This document shows, in pieces, positions 1 through 13,700 of a stretch of DNA of 64,000 nt. Where the stretch lies: contig JAYWVB010000038.1 in assembly GCA_039881045.1 (NCBI GenBank), positions 1 through 64,000 on the forward strand. The letters run 5' to 3'. The notes under the pieces are model-generated. The model was not told the origin of the DNA, did no database searches, and was given only the letters and a program-made list of their open reading frames with translations. Source of the DNA: Chaetomium olivaceum (taxonomy: Eukaryota; Ascomycota; Sordariomycetes; Sordariales; Chaetomiaceae). Every line of letters starts with the position of its first letter. Within the stretch, counting starts at the first letter, position 1. The translations under genes were made by a program, and so were the position numbers.

Positions 1-372
1 TGCGAGGACGTTGGGGGTCGTGAGGAATCGGAAGGGCGGGGTGGCCGTGGGCGCGTGGAAGGCGCGGAGAGGGCGGCGAGGAGTTTTGTGTTTGTGAGGA
101 AGGGGGAGGGGGAGGGGATGTTGGCGGGGGGGGAAGAGAAAAAGAGGGGAGAGGAGTGATGATGAGGAGGAAGAGGAAGAGGAGGAGAGTGAGGGTGAGG
201 GTTATGGAGAGGGTGATTGGGGAGATGAGCCGGAAGAGGAAGGCGGAGAGGACGAGGAAGAGATGGGAGAGGAGGAAGAAGAGGAAGAGAGAAGGAAGAA
301 GGGGAAGAGGAGGGTGACAACAAGAGCGACAATGGACTCGAGGATGCGGATAATTCGAGAGACGGGGACTGA
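1..372 (+). other. Purine-rich, acidic coding-like tail at window edge
   Basis: The first 370 bases are almost all G and A on the + strand. Frame 2 is open from base 98 and reads as a run of Asp/Glu followed by Lys/Arg-rich residues. Frame 1 ends at a TGA (370-372) after an acidic sequence ending NSRDGD. A G8 run at 126-133 and further purine runs could hide frame slips between these frames. This resembles the acidic C-terminus of a nuclear protein whose body lies upstream of the window, but no domain is visible. It could equally be simple-sequence DNA that happens to be open. Confidence 0.25.
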
Positions 373-3300
373 AGCGCGGTTGTTGTTGTTCTACTTTACA
401 CTCACCAGCACGTCCAAGTCTTCGTCAGGCCACCGACACACGAGGGCTATCGCCGTCACTAACTAATGGGGCATACGGCTCACTGAGCTGACCGAGGAAG
501 CGTTTGGGGCCATCTGTCTTCGGCTCTGGCGCTCCTTCCAGGCTGCCCAGGCGAAAATAGGCTCGCGGTACCGTTTTCTGAACACTGCATTTTTATCGCC
601 AACACCCTCAGCCAACGCTCTGCCCGTTGGCTCTGGTGGCGATGCACGGTGACTCTGGCCGCTGCGAGGGATTGCCGCAACCTAAGCCTCCGTGATAAAC
701 TGGGTACGGCCTCGGGACACGCGGCAGTTGTCATAATGACCACATGTGACCATACACACAAAACCCAGTCTTAGATTTCGGACCGTTTGGAGTCTCCTGA
801 GCCACCTACCCCCTTTAACAGCCAGCATCAAACTAAGCGACAATCGGCAGGAGCAGCTAAATGACAGAAGCACTATATCCGCGGGATCCCACAGCAACCG
901 TGACTCGAGATACCCGATATATGTGGGCCTACGTATAGATGTCGCCTCATGTCACGGGGTTTGTTTCCGAGGAAGCTCGAGAGGACCCATGGCGACAAAT
1001 GACACGCAAGTAATGAAGTAGTACATTCATCAATCAGTTCAAATCCGGCGGCCGGAAGTATACTCCGGGCCAGTCACTTCTCTGCTGGGGGCCTGAAAGG
1101 CTCTGGAGCGCGCTCTCCGCGGCATAACCACAGCCCTAGCAAAGCGGCGTCTTACGAGCATATGATCGAGTCTCTACTAGAGAAGAAACCTTGTTGCCAA
1201 AAAGCCGGCGCCAGCTAGCAAGCTGTGTAAAGTGACTCGAAGAGTGCAGGATCTTAGGGGGGACAAAACCGGCCCTGCCACGTTACATCATCTTCAAGAT
1301 GTTTTGGGAAGGACAAACGGTCGAGATACGATGTGGCATGAGGCCGACCCAGTACAACAACAGCCTGACGCGCCGTTTTGTGTCATCACCCACCGTTACG
1401 GACAGATACAAACAAAATACCCACAAAGAAAAGGATACCACCAGCAGCACAGTGCACATGCACCGGGCCCCTTAGTCTCCTCAGCTGCCGTAGCCTCCTG
1501 CATCCACCCGCTCCGACCCATGTCTTTACCCCATCGTCAATCCCACAGGCCCGGCCTAGCAGGGCAAGTGATCCTCCCGGGCCGGCCCCGAACACGGCGA
1601 AACCTCCCCCCTCTCAGGAGGATAAACCCCCCGTCTCACCTCTGTTTTCGTTGCAGAACGCACGCCAAGCCTGGCGTTGACGATGGCTTGACGACCCATC
1701 GCATCGGAGCGGACCCAGCGATGCGCATATGCATGCAGTACGTGCATTGCCAACAAAAACTGAGGTGGTCCGGGGCCCGCGATTGGCGTGGCGTCCCTGC
1801 GTACATACAGGACATGATACGGGGGCCTAGAAGAGCGGCGGCGAAGGGGGGCCTGCCGCCGTCGCCGCCCATACCTCCCGACCATCTCACCCACGCTGCG
1901 GGTTTGTTTGTAGACCTTCCGGGTAGGGAGGAAGCCGAGGGGGAATGGACGCCACCTGACACACTCCTCGCGCAGATACACTCCACCGCGTGGCCGGCAA
2001 AGGGCAGACGAAACGGAAAGGGATCCGCGCGTTCTGCACGACTGGTACGATTTCTACACCAACGTCCACTTGACGCCGACCTGCTGGCATCTCTGTTTGC
2101 TCGCCGAGGCGCCCAAGGTCCCTTAACCCCCCGCCCTTCCTCCCCACGCCCCCGCGGTCGATAGCACTATGCAGGCTATTACGCACATGGATCGACAGCC
2201 CCCGTTGATTTCGGCCCGAGGAAGCAAAGCTACTGCCCGAACTGACCGTCGCCGCAGCTCGGGACGCACAAAACGGAGGACCGGGTGGGTGTGTGGGGAG
2301 AGGAAAGAAGAAGGCTACTACCATCAACCCAGCCTGACCGAAGCACACACGCACCACACACGACCCCCAAATACGACAGCGACAGGAAGACGATGGGTCA
2401 GTCCAACTTCCCAACGAGGCAACCAAGACGAGATATGAAATGTACGGTCCTTCTTAGTCCGACGAGCAAAACACAACAATCTCAAAAAAAAAAAAAAAAA
2501 GGTGACACCGAGCCTGCTGGCGCAATGTGACCAGTCTAGAGCATGAGCAGCCTATCGCTGGCACTCGGCAGCGCCTCCCCCTTTTTTCCCGGCACGCTGC
2601 GCTGTGCTGCGCTGCACTGCCCGGGGCAGAGAACAAAGAAAACCCCAAACACACCCAGGCAGGAGGGGCAAGCCTCATCACAACTCGTGCGCCCCCGTCC
2701 TCCGCCCAGCACTGAAGTTGCAATATTCTGCTGCTTGCAGCACGACAAGGGGTAAATCGCGCAATCTATCGCTTGGGCTGATGATGGATGGCTGATGCTG
2801 GCGACATGTTGCCTACATGGTGGTGACATGGCTGCTGAGAGTGAAATGAGATGCTACATGTCAGGTCTTTTTTGCCCTTGTTCGGGTGATGATACCTACT
2901 GGACCTTTCAGCTGCCGTGGTTTGTCCAATTTGGCGGTTTCTGCTGCAGTGTCTATTTTGGAATTGCGTGTGTCTAATGTGGGGAGGTGTGTGTAATGTA
3001 AACACACAAGATGGAAGGGGGGGTGTGAGAGGTGCTGCTGAGTGCGAATGTCATCGGGACATTATATCCAGAATGGCACCCTCCCCATGTTACTGTGTAG
3101 GGCACGGGGTGTCTTTGGCATGAGAGGGGTAGTATTCGCAGAGGCAGAACTTATGGGACATCATCCCATGACTTCGAAGATATTCCATACGACATCTGTC
3201 GAGCAAGTGGGACAGGGTCCTACTATGAGACCAAACATGGGAATGAAGAGTGATTCAGATGCACCCTTTGGGCAACATGAAATTCAAGACATCGATACTC

Positions 3301-3913
3301 ACAATCGGCTGCACAAGGAAGTTGTATGTTCTGTGATTCGATGCCAGTCTGAGTAGATAGTTTACTATGTTATTGAAAGTGAACACAAACGCAATCAAGG
3401 AGAAAGAAAGGAAAAGAACTTCCAGATCATCCAGTGTAAAAAGATCATCCAACCAATCCCCAAATATTACCCCCCCCCCCCCCCCCTTCTCACCAAAAAA
3501 GGACCGACCGGCCAACAGACAGAACAGAGAAAAGCAACGCAACCCTCCGAACTCGACAAAACACCAGGGCATAATCCGTATCCAGTCTTTGCAGCCCCCA
3601 TCCAATGACACCACCGCCACCACCACCCCGCTCCGTTTTATCACAAACCTGCCACCCGCCCCCCGAAAAAGGAAGGAAAATAACAACGGTAGAGCGATGT
3701 ATGTCGTAATGACTACCCTGCCGACCGATGAGACTAGAGCATGTAAAGGAAAACGAACACGGACAAAAGCAGAGAGGAAACCGCGCAGCCAGTACCGCGT
3801 TTATGGCTAAGAAAGAAGAACCGAAGCACACCAAACCGACCACAAGGTATGTAGGCAGGTAGGTACTGTAGGTAGGTGTGGGAAGGTGAGTGGGTGGGTG
3901 GGTAAGCAGGCGC
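373..3913. other. Gene-free stretch, probable 3' flank of the DUF2841 gene
   Basis: No reading frame here resembles a known protein. The longest open frame (1232-2164, +) has no domain and no splice-supported extension. The stretch contains an A17 run (2484-2500), a C17 run (3470-3486) and, at 3846-3904, GTAGGTAGG/GTGGGTGG-type short repeats next to the end of the minus-strand gene. Part of 3.3-3.9 kb is likely that gene's 3' UTR. Confidence 0.5.
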
Positions 3914-6221
3914 CTAAGCCCGCGCCGTGCCGCCCATATCCGCCACCTCCAGGGCCCGTTGTGCTTGCGCTTGAGTCTGGCCCTGGACTTGGGTCATGAG
4001 TGACTGCTGCTGGGCATGGTGTTGGTAAACATTAGGCAGGGTATTATGAGTGGGGTTATGCTGCTGCTGCTGCTGGTGTGGCGACGGCAGCGGCATCTCG
4101 GCGAGGGGCTCGAACCCATGGGGCACAGCGGTGGCATAGTAGGTGCTGGTGCCGTATGTGCTGGTGTGCGGGTGCTGTTGGTGCTGCTGGTGGTGTTGTT
4201 GATGTGCCATCTGCACCATGGGCATCGGCCGCGGTAGTGCTGGGACGCTGGTAGTCTGTTGCTGCTGGTGCTGGTGCTGTTGTTGGATATGTTGTTGCTG
4301 GTGCTGTTGCTGCTGGGCGTGGCCATGGTGATGATGATGCTGCTGCTGCTGCGACGGCGGCTGATGGTGGTGGTGGCTCGGGAGACCGTGCGCGTGTGCG
4401 TAGGCAAATAGAGGGGAGGTGTCCGGCGAGGATGCCCCTGTCGTGCTGGGCGTGGCAGGCCCCTGGCTCTGGGGCGATTGGGGCCATGGGCTTGTGTGGT
4501 GGTAGACGGCCGACGGGGAGGGGCTGCCAAATTCAGTGGTGGGCACGAAAAGGGATGAGCGCCGGCTCGTGTCGTGCTGGGGGTTATGGGGGCTCTGGTG
4601 GTGGTGCGGGCTGCCGGTGATCAAGGCGTGCATTTGCATGGTGGCCGCGGGATGGGTGGCAGCCAAGCTGTGGCCGTCGGGGTACGGGTACTGATCTGCG
4701 GTGAGCTCGGCGGGGAGCATGGCGGGTGCGCTGTACGGGTGGGTGCGGATCGGCAGCTCGTGTAGGAATGGCGTGGCTTGGAGTTGGGCAGTCAGTGTTT
4801 GGACCGAGGGGCTTGTGACGACATGGACGGGAGCATTGGCACAGTGGTGGTCCGGGACGGTGTGATGCGAGTCATAAGCGGGTCGAGACGGCAGCGCTCG
4901 GCTTCCATGGCGGCCGACTCTGCCAGGTCATCGGCCATTTCCTCCTCCGGGTCGAAACAGTGATTCATGACCATGTCATCGGCCGTGACAAAAATCTGCG
5001 TGGTGGCATCTGCGGCTCGAGGTCAGCACAATATGATTTGCAAACAAGGTTGGGCGATAATAACCCACCAATCTCATTCTTCCTGTACCTCTCCTCCATC
5101 TTAGCAACCCTGAAAATCTCCTTCAAGATGGGCTTCTTCTTTGCGTTCCTGGGCTTTTGGGGATCCAAAAACCAGGACGAAAGCGATTCCATGGCTATGG
5201 TTTCGAACCTATCCATGTCAAGCGCGCCCAGCTTCTGGATGCTGGGTGACCGGACCTCAGGTTGAATGATCATCCTCAGTATGTACTTCAAGATATAGAC
5301 GCGTTCTATTTCAGAGTCAGCCAAGGACACAAAACCCGCTCCAATAAACAAGCACCCACCAAGCTTCCACATATGGTCAGGCTCGACATGCCGGACCCTG
5401 TCTCTCTCGCCCGGGCCATACCGCAAGGGCCACCAGTCCGGGGCCGTCCTATCACCCCCCACGTACGCATTCCTTTTCTGCTTCTTGGGGCAAAGAACCT
5501 TGATCCAGGCTTTAGCGATCTCCTTGCAGGCGGTTTGTTGGATGGCCTTCCACCCGCGGTCGTAGAACTCCATCACAGCCTCCGAATCGCCAATCACAAG
5601 CGTCTTCCTCGAGCTGGTAATGACGGGCGGTGCGTCGTCGTCCAGCTCACGGCGCATCGGGGCCTGCCTCCTCGGTCGTTTTCTGCGGCCGGATTCGACT
5701 GGCCAGCGGTCGTCGGAGGGAGCTGAGGTGCGAGTAGAATAACACCCATAATCGTCCTCGTACCCGTCCTGCACGCCGTCTCCTGGGCCACACGTCAGCG
5801 GTTGCTGGGACGGAATGCAGTATTCTCCAAACTTACTTAATGACGTCCGCTCCTGGTACATGAGGTATTTGTCTCTCAGGAACATATTGCGGATGTTTTC
5901 ATTGGAAATGGGGCTGGGACCGGAGAAATAGGCAAAGTTGCCATGGCCAAGGTGTGTGGCAAGGAAGAAGCTCTCGAAAGGGATGTTGCAGTGCTCCCGC
6001 AACGCCCTGGCAACCGTCTGTGTTGGGGTTAGTCTTTTGTGCCAGAGTCATGCCCGGTAAACCCAGGTCCAGACAGCTGGGAGGGGCAACGCTGGGGTGG
6101 GAGCGCGTACCAGAGGCGGAGAGTTCTTTCCTGCCGCATTTCGAGCATTGTCCGGGGCGGACCGGTTTCCATCCCACGGCCGAGAGCAGGTATGACAGCA
6201 ATCACTGTGGGCAGTGACCAT
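3914..6221 (-). CDS. DUF2841 / YDR124W-like helical-bundle protein with Gln/His-rich tail (reading frame broken once)
   Basis: Exons on the minus strand: 6221-6111, 6017-5837, 5782-5360, 5305-5069 and 5009-3914. The introns of 93, 54, 54 and 59 nt have GT..AG ends. The central block with AVMEFYDRGWKAIQQTACK, APDWWP and VRHVEPDHMWKLERVYILK matches the fungal DUF2841 family (YDR124W-like; in Aspergillus fumigatus a subtelomeric hrmA-cluster gene carries it). The biochemical role is unknown; a basic patch (RRKRPRRQ) may be a nuclear signal. The start at 6221 is chosen because its exon joins the next in phase. The last exon changes frame once between about 4933 and 4795: MVMNHCFDPEEE is in one frame and MLPAELTADQYPYP plus the long Q/H tract (about 4370-4010) in another. 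One base appears to be missing; restoring phase gives about 682 residues. No good donor exists there, so an intron is unlikely. Confidence 0.75.
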
Positions 6222-9200
6222 GGTGGCTGCTGGGTCGGGCGTCGGGGTGTATAATGGGGGGTGATACGTCAGTGAGACAGCAGTGAGAGATTGCAATAGG
6301 TGTCGACGTTCAAGAGGACTCCGCGCGTCGAAGAGCGATGAGGATACGGTCTGCCGGGAAAACACAGGAGGGGACATGCAGATATATCTTGCTGTCACAG
6401 ACTGAGTGGGACTAGGTCGAGTCGGGGCGCGGGCTCATGAGACACGGGGGGCTCCCGTGTGGGTCTTCGTTGATGAGCTCGGCCAGGGGGGAGGGGGGTA
6501 GGGTCGGAAAGCAGGTACCCAAGACTTGCTATTCCGGTACGCCGAGATTGTAGGCAAAGACTTCAAGAACGCTTCCGGGTTATCGTTGTTGAATCCCTGT
6601 CGATCTGTTCGTTTCGGAGATAAGACTGCGAGAAGGAAGGCAACTGGTATCCTTTTTAGGTAGCTCGGTGGGAAAAGACGACGGCAATGCTTTGCGCGGG
6701 CCGTAGACTTGAAGGGAGCCAGCAACGTTACTTGATGGCGGAAGAGCCGGGCTCGCGGATAGTGCCAGATGAAGTGGACCGATGGAACACGGGACAACCA
6801 AGGGAGCCGACAGTGGCTGTTAGAGGTTGATACTGGAGGCGATTACTGCCTATCAAGACGGTGGAGACGAAAGGGTGCCAGTCTCAAACAGTGATATCAG
6901 CTTTGGAGATAGGATGGCCTAGGGGCGCAGGACTCTGCGGTTAGTCTTTGTCTGCTCGTGCGGCTGTAAGACAGGGGGGAGGGAGTCAACTGACCACTCG
7001 ATAATAGCGGCGTGAAAATAGTATGCTCTTTTCCAGCTGTGCCGTCCTGGAAAGTATGGGAGTGGGTTCTTGTGTGGTGTGATCGGTTGATGTGTGGATG
7101 TGTTTTTTTTGTTGTGGAGGGCGCCCCCTGCCTTTGAAGTTGCCAAAGGACCGGCCTGCTCGAAGCTGACTTGGTTCAATGGCCAGGATCCTTGGGCGCA
7201 AGGATCACAGGTGAGAGGTGGCTGACAGGGTCACCTCTGAGGTGACAAGGTCAAGGAATAGCGGGGCCCAATGGGTGAGGAGAGTTCACTGTGGAAGAGG
7301 GCGGCTGGTTCTTGGGGGAGGTATCTCAGGAGGTAAGGTGAGTAAGTACCTGAAATACCGAGCAGGTGGTGACCCCTCTTCAGTCGAGGTCTCGGGGGGG
7401 CCACGGAAACGCGCAGGGGAAGTGGAGACGGTCTGGGGCCGACTTGAGCTTGTCGGGGAGCTGGACTCTGGTGAATCAGCCGGGCCCTTGGTTGTTAAAT
7501 GGGAAGCTGGAACGGCTCCACGGTAGTAACGAGAACCTCTGGGTTTGGTCTATGTATGTTCGGCGCCGTCTCCGTCGATTATGACTGGCTCTTAAACGTC
7601 CGAGCTCAATTGCTCGTTCACAGGGGAAGGGTAGGCTTGTCTGAGCATAAAACCGACTCTGGGGAAGTTGTATCTAGGCCCGGTTGAGACTGGTCGGGAG
7701 CCAAGACAACGATTGACCAGGTGCAGATGAAGATGCGCCCCGAGACACGGGACGGTAGCCGGACTACACTAGCGAGATGCGACGGTTCATATGTCAAAGA
7801 GAGATGTAAAACGAGAACGAGAGAGCTTGGCGATTTCTGGAGAGACTGGAGATTGGAGGCGGAGGGAGAAGGCGACGGGAGCAAGCGGCGAGAGGAGGAA
7901 ATATACGAATACAGATGAGTGAACTTTGTTTCCTTTTCGCTTCCTTCAGCATGCCGTCGCACAGCTTCTCATGTGCTGTGTAATCGAGCTTCATGCCTAT
8001 GCCCGTGCATGTCTACTGTGTTTGGCTGTTTCTGCCGTCGAGATGGAGACACAGCACGGAGGGAGGCGCCATATTGGACGCAAGCGGACCCAAGATTGGC
8101 CAGTATCTCCGTCGGGCTGGCATAACAAGCAAGGCTTTGCGGAACGACAGGCATGAGGAGCGTTGGCGAGCAGCTCGCACTGTACTCTGCGTAGTTGCAA
8201 AGTACAGATTGCAGCCGCCGTGGGTGGAGGCGAGAGGGCTGACCTAACGGGGCGTTTTGGTGCCGAAACGGAGTCGTTGGAGCTGGGGGAGGACAAGACG
8301 CTCGTCACCACCCTGCAGGACAGGAGGGCAGGGTAGAGCAGGGTAGGGTAGGGCTCGCCATATCGTCCTCGTTCTGCACCGTGTCTCGGTTATCTGCCTG
8401 CGCTCGGTTACCACCTTCTTACTCCCATCGGCCATCATTCGGGCTTATCAAGGACGGAGGTCAATGTTGCACTGCTTCGTCTCAACAGCCAAGCGATGAC
8501 AAGATCAGTTGACGATGAATGGTGGGTGATGGGTGATGCGGACGGCTTGAGAGCTGGGCTTGAATTGACTGGATTGAACTGGATTGACCGGACTGACTGT
8601 CTTGAATGGCGCCATAACTGCAACGCGATGGTGGGGCTTCTGGAAAGAGACGTTCCTTTTCTCCCCGCGGAGAAAAAAAAGAAATAAGAGGACGTTTCGT
8701 GAACTGACCGGGGTAAGTTGAACGAAGTCCCTGAAAAAAGCTTGGTGCTGGTTCCATCGTGGGTGGGGACGAAAGAAAAGATCGACCGGAACTTGGGTTG
8801 GATTATGCTCCACTTAACTATTAGAGAGAATTGGCGGGTGCGATGGACCCCCAGGTCTTGGCGCGGTATTCATCACCTGGGCGTGAAGGAAGTGGAACCT
8901 TGTTCAGGTCACTTCCATTAACGAGGTACGAATATCACAGTAATTTATCTGTACAGATCTGTCCCTCAGGCTCAATTTCTGGTAATCACATACATATTTA
9001 CATACATGCATGCTTGGTAGAATTACTGCCATCCATGAAACACTGTCTTGGCTGGTTTCAAGAGCACAAGATGACGTCTCGCAGTCACTCAATCCGTTAA
9101 TTATTCCCGTATTGGGCCTGAGGATGACAAACCGAGACAAGACAACAAGCGAAACATTCCACGACGTTTGACAACAGGGACGGCGACGGCAAGCAACGCG

Positions 9201-9237
9201 CGATGGCAGGGCACAATGACGACGAGCGGTCAATATC

Positions 9238-9268
9238 TGCCGATGCTGCCGATGCTGCCGATGCTGCC
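9238..9268. repeat. 9-bp tandem repeat TGCCGATGC
   Basis: About three and a half perfect copies of TGCCGATGC in tandem. The short array lies in the gene-poor interval with no associated gene. Confidence 0.8.
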
Positions 9269-9938
9269 CAGTTAAGCCCATCTTTCTCCCCAACTTGAAC
9301 AACTCGAAAGTGCCGGGACGCTGCATGCATGCCGGACGCTACCGGGACAATCGATCATCTCGACCAGGCCTCAAGCAGCCGGGTGGGCGAACAGCAGGCG
9401 AGGAACAGGCAAACAGCAGGAACCAACAGGAGTGGTGATCCTTGTTTGCGCTTCCCTTTTCGTGCGCCCACATCCCACTTGGCCCAGAATGCAATGTCAT
9501 ACATATATAACTGCATTCAGGCGACCGACGTGCAGAGCCTTCCTGTCGAGTTCGAGGGTGGGTCTCGGTCTTCCTAGCCTTGTCAGTTCGGCCGCTGCCG
9601 TGGTGGTCGGCCGCCATTCCGCGCTCCGCAATCGATCGCTCCGTCGTCAAAAATGAGACCGGCAAGACGATAAATAACCGTTAACGACTGCACCGCAGTA
9701 CAGATCTGTATAAGTGGACCAATTCGCAACGTGAGCGCCAAGAAACGTGCCCCCCACCCCCGGACCATTTGCCCCAGCCTACTTCGTATCCTTTGAATTT
9801 ACGGGAAAAGCCGTTGTGGGGGGAGACAACAACAAATCGTGTGAAGTTGAGAAACGGGCGGGCAAGTGGGACTTTGCGGCTTCATCGGTTCTGGGAGATC
9901 TCCCTGCCGTATCCTTCCTTGTATTCTCCAATACGAAA

Positions 9939-9966
9939 CCCCACTCCCCACTCCCCACTCCCCACT
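9939..9966. repeat. 7-bp tandem repeat CCCCACT
   Basis: Four direct copies of CCCCACT. A simple microsatellite-like array in non-coding DNA. Confidence 0.8.
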
Positions 9967-10692
9967 GATGCGCAGCGGAGGGGCCATCGATCGGAATCCC
10001 TGCATGAGCTGAGCAAAGAACTCACTCCAGAGAGCCACCCTGGGCTGCATGGCCAACAAGCTGCAAGTTCGGGTCATCGTCACCTTGGCTGCAGAAGCGC
10101 CCGATGGTCCGGATCGTTCCCGATTGAACGCAGCGAGAGGCAGCTCGCAAGCATTGCGTTGAGAATGGAAGTTGATCCATGTCGCCTACTGTGTTCCATG
10201 CATTCTCCCACAGCCAACGAGCACCCTCGACCTTGGGAGCTCTTTTGGGCCTTGATGCGGCATCGCAGGGGATGGGAGGGTGGAAAAGATTGGGGCGCGG
10301 GCCAGCAGGTACCGTACCCGGAGGGACCCAGAGCTGCCCGGAGCTGCCCAAACTCGCAAATTAGGTGGGCGATAAGAAACGAGCTCAATCTCACACTCCA
10401 TAGCAGCAAACAATATACTGATGGCCTACCATTGATTCGTTGATAATGCGCCCACAGGTATCTGGATGTCGAGAAGAGAGGTGGTGCAACCCCGGGGATG
10501 CACCATGGATGAATTAGTCAAAGCGGAATAGCCCAAAGAAGCAAGCAGCTGCTGTTGGCCTCAACCCGTCATTTACACTCGCTGGCCGCCAATAAGACGG
10601 ATGAATAGGCCGACGGAATGTCTCGGGCGGGCACGCTTTCCTCCGTTGGTCATTTTGACAGAAATGGACGATCTGAAAGCACGAAAAACAGA

Positions 10693-10793
10693 CCTTCGTA
10701 CCTTCGTACCTTCGTACCTTCGTACCTTCGTACCTTCGTACCTTCGTACCTTCGTACCTTCGTACCTTCGTACCTTCGTACCTTCGTACCTTC
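10693..10793. repeat. 8-bp minisatellite (CCTTCGTA)12
   Basis: Twelve identical head-to-tail copies of CCTTCGTA (10693-10788) followed by a partial copy. Because 8 is not a multiple of 3 and the unit has no stop, the array is open in several frames on both strands, which creates artefactual ORFs of the YEGTKVRR type. Perfect identity between copies suggests recent expansion. Confidence 0.97.
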
Positions 10794-13700
10794 CTTGCCA
10801 GATCAATTCTCGTATGTAACATACCTGACATAGCTTACATAGGTAGGTATGGAAGAAGCCGCAACAGAAACGCGGCGGAAGCATGGCGGAAGAATGGCGG
10901 AAGGGCGTTGGATGCTGCCGGTAATGTATCGAACCTGCGCCGTTCGCTGTACACTACCTACCTTACTTGTACATACTTTGCACACCTGTACATACAATAC
11001 CCCATGGCTGTATTCAATGTACAGATTACGGTATATTGTATCCATGCAATCGTAGTGGAGCCACGATTTCTGACTCTGGCTCGATCTACGTCGGCCCCTT
11101 GAAATGCCGAGCTCCGCCGTGGATAACGCCCTGGCAGGTTGGTTTGAGTTATCCACACTGCAAACAACAATACCTGACATCTCATTTTCCATCACATTTG
11201 CCCTGTCGATACGGCACCATGTTCGCGCGGAACGGCCCTTAGCTGCCTTCAGTCCCGCCTCTCGGCATCCGCGCGCTAACTCTGGACGATGGATGATGCG
11301 ATAAAAAGTAATCGTCGATCATCACGATTGAACAAAAATATTACAGATTCTGTTTGCATTCTTAGAAGCGACGAAATGAACAGGTTGGTCTCGGCCCTTC
11401 GTCCAACCAAGCATCCAGAAATTCAGAAATGCAAAACCTCGTCCACACTGTCAGTCCGACATGCCAAGGGCAAATTGACCCAGGTCGACCTGTTGGCGGG
11501 AATGGCACCCAAATTCACCATTGACCCGACCACACTTGACCCGAGTGGTCGGTTTGGAGCTGGTCCGGACCGGTTGCAAGGAACTCGGCGACATGCACGC
11601 AATCAATCAGCGGCTGGGCGGGTTGCCGCGAGCTTATCTTGGTCGAAAAGAAAGGAAAATGACAACCGTCCTCCCGGGACCTTCGGCATTTGTCCTCATT
11701 CTGACATCCAGACTGTACTGACGTAGTACCGTCACCATCTCTCCCATCTCATCAAGACGAGGGAGGACGCAATCCCTACAGCCATCCTCATCCTACAAGA
11801 CTGTACCCACCCATGATAGAGTCCGTGATGCAGGAAGAGGACACCGAGGGTACATGTACATCATGTTCCGCGTCAGGCCGCTGATAACCTTCTTCCAGGG
11901 ACGGACCCGATGCCAGAATCGTCATCAACCCCGCGCTGAGTTACCATGGCTTCTCCAGAATCAGTCAGATACCCCGAAAACTCAAGTAATAATAGTAACC
12001 TCCCCAGGATCTTTCGTCGTGCCGTTGCACAAATCCCCGTGTCCTACGAAATGACCGAGAAATGGCCTATGGGAGTCCTCGACACCACAAGTGCCAAGTG
12101 TCAAGGTGCAATATGTTTGCGCTTGGGAATCATGCTTGGGCATCGGTGAAAGGGGTAGAGAGCATGTTTGCCTTCAGGTGGTCGCCATGGTCGCCGACCT
12201 CAACAACAACGGGGTTCAGAACCCAGTGAGCCGCGATTGATTCTGTCTTAGATCCCGCGCTGGACCCCGAGCCAATTGCCAAGTTCATCCTCTCACAGCC
12301 CGCATTCCGTCCCACAAGGCTGGACTTTTCGCTTGTCTCAAACCAAAAGCCTGCTGGATCAACGATAGCGATGGAAAGGGGGGGAGGTGGGTGTGGGCTC
12401 GGCAGACGGCAGCCACCAGGACTGAGCGTGCAACGTGAGGTGGTACATACAACAGCAGCTCTCCCCGCCCTAAACCGTTTCCAGATTCCCTTGCATTTGG
12501 GGACACGCATCGCCAACCCCAACCGATGGAGGCGTTCTCCACGCCTACCCTGCCACTTCTAATCCGTTCAGAGCAAGATCGTCTCTCTCAATGCCGTAGC
12601 CAAGGCGGCTCGCCGGGTCTCACTTGAAAAGTATCGGATCGACGCCTTGAAACCTCGAGCTTCCCTAGCAGACGTTGACGGTTTGTCAACGACCAAGACA
12701 ACCCACGCGGCGTTGCCACAGTTGGCCCGAGCCCAAGAGCAGCAGATCGGCCGGCCATCCAACAGTATCTATTAACTAGAGATTAGATGTGCGAGTCTTC
12801 CAGGGTCTGGGCCCGCTCACATGTTCTCTCGCTCCTGCGGCATGGGACCCACCCTGGGTCTTATTGGCAACTTTATCGCCTGAGATATGCGGAGACCACC
12901 CCGTCTTCCAGTACCTGTGCCGCCGCCTCGCCATCCTTGTCATGCCGCCCTGATCTTGTTGGGAACTTTTGTTCCGGTGCCTGACAAAGCTCCATCACAG
13001 TGTTCACAACAGCAGCGGACACAGCCAGAACTGCATCTCGCCTCGTTAGTTATTCAGGGGGGAAAGGGGCCGTGGATGGACCGTGGATGTTCCGCTGCCA
13101 TCGGTCTCCGCGGATGATGACCCATGGTTGACAGGCACAGGACTTCCTTGGTCGGTTTCATGCTCATATCGCGGAGGTTTGGATGTCGTCTGTAGGGTTC
13201 TCTCATTATCATTCTCCACCGCCTAAATCTGCATTTTAGGCATTGCGATTACCACGTGTACCATGGGGCTGCCCTTGCGTAACCATCCGACCACGGCAGT
13301 GGCTTGGGCCGGTGTAACTCAGCGAACAGACCGCAGGATCTCAGTCTCAGACTTGCCAACGTCTTTTTTGTCCCACCCTCCTTGCTCATAACTACACATG
13401 GTACGACACCCGTTGCCCCGCCCTCATTGAACCGCACCTCTCTCTCTCTCATTTTCCCGAGTCCCAAGCATGATTCGACTAGGCCGTATCCGTCCCCGCA
13501 GACGCGGTCATCAAGCGTTCAATGCGGACATTAAATATGGTTGGACGAATTGACGGGTTACACGAACCTCACTTTGGAACCTCCACCCCCCGGCTTCTGC
13601 TCCTGATTCTGACACCCTGCATCCATGAGGTGCTGACTAGGGGAGCATGAAAGGGAACGGTACCCAGAGTGGGACCGAGAAGCAAGGGCCGGAAGGGGGT

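Noticed and set aside
1232..2164. 310-codon + frame
   Set aside because: No domain, no low-level resemblance to fungal proteins, and rich in residues expected from random GC-rich sequence. Other frames across it are equally open.
9769..10443. 224-codon + frame
   Set aside because: No recognisable motif, no splice partners, and the sequence passes through a CCCCACT microsatellite.
9238..10793. CRISPR-like array
   Set aside because: The repeats are contiguous with no spacers and the DNA is nuclear fungal sequence.
10514..10884. Repeat protein made of YEGTKVRR units
   Set aside because: Pure translation artefact of the 8-bp minisatellite, present in several frames on both strands.
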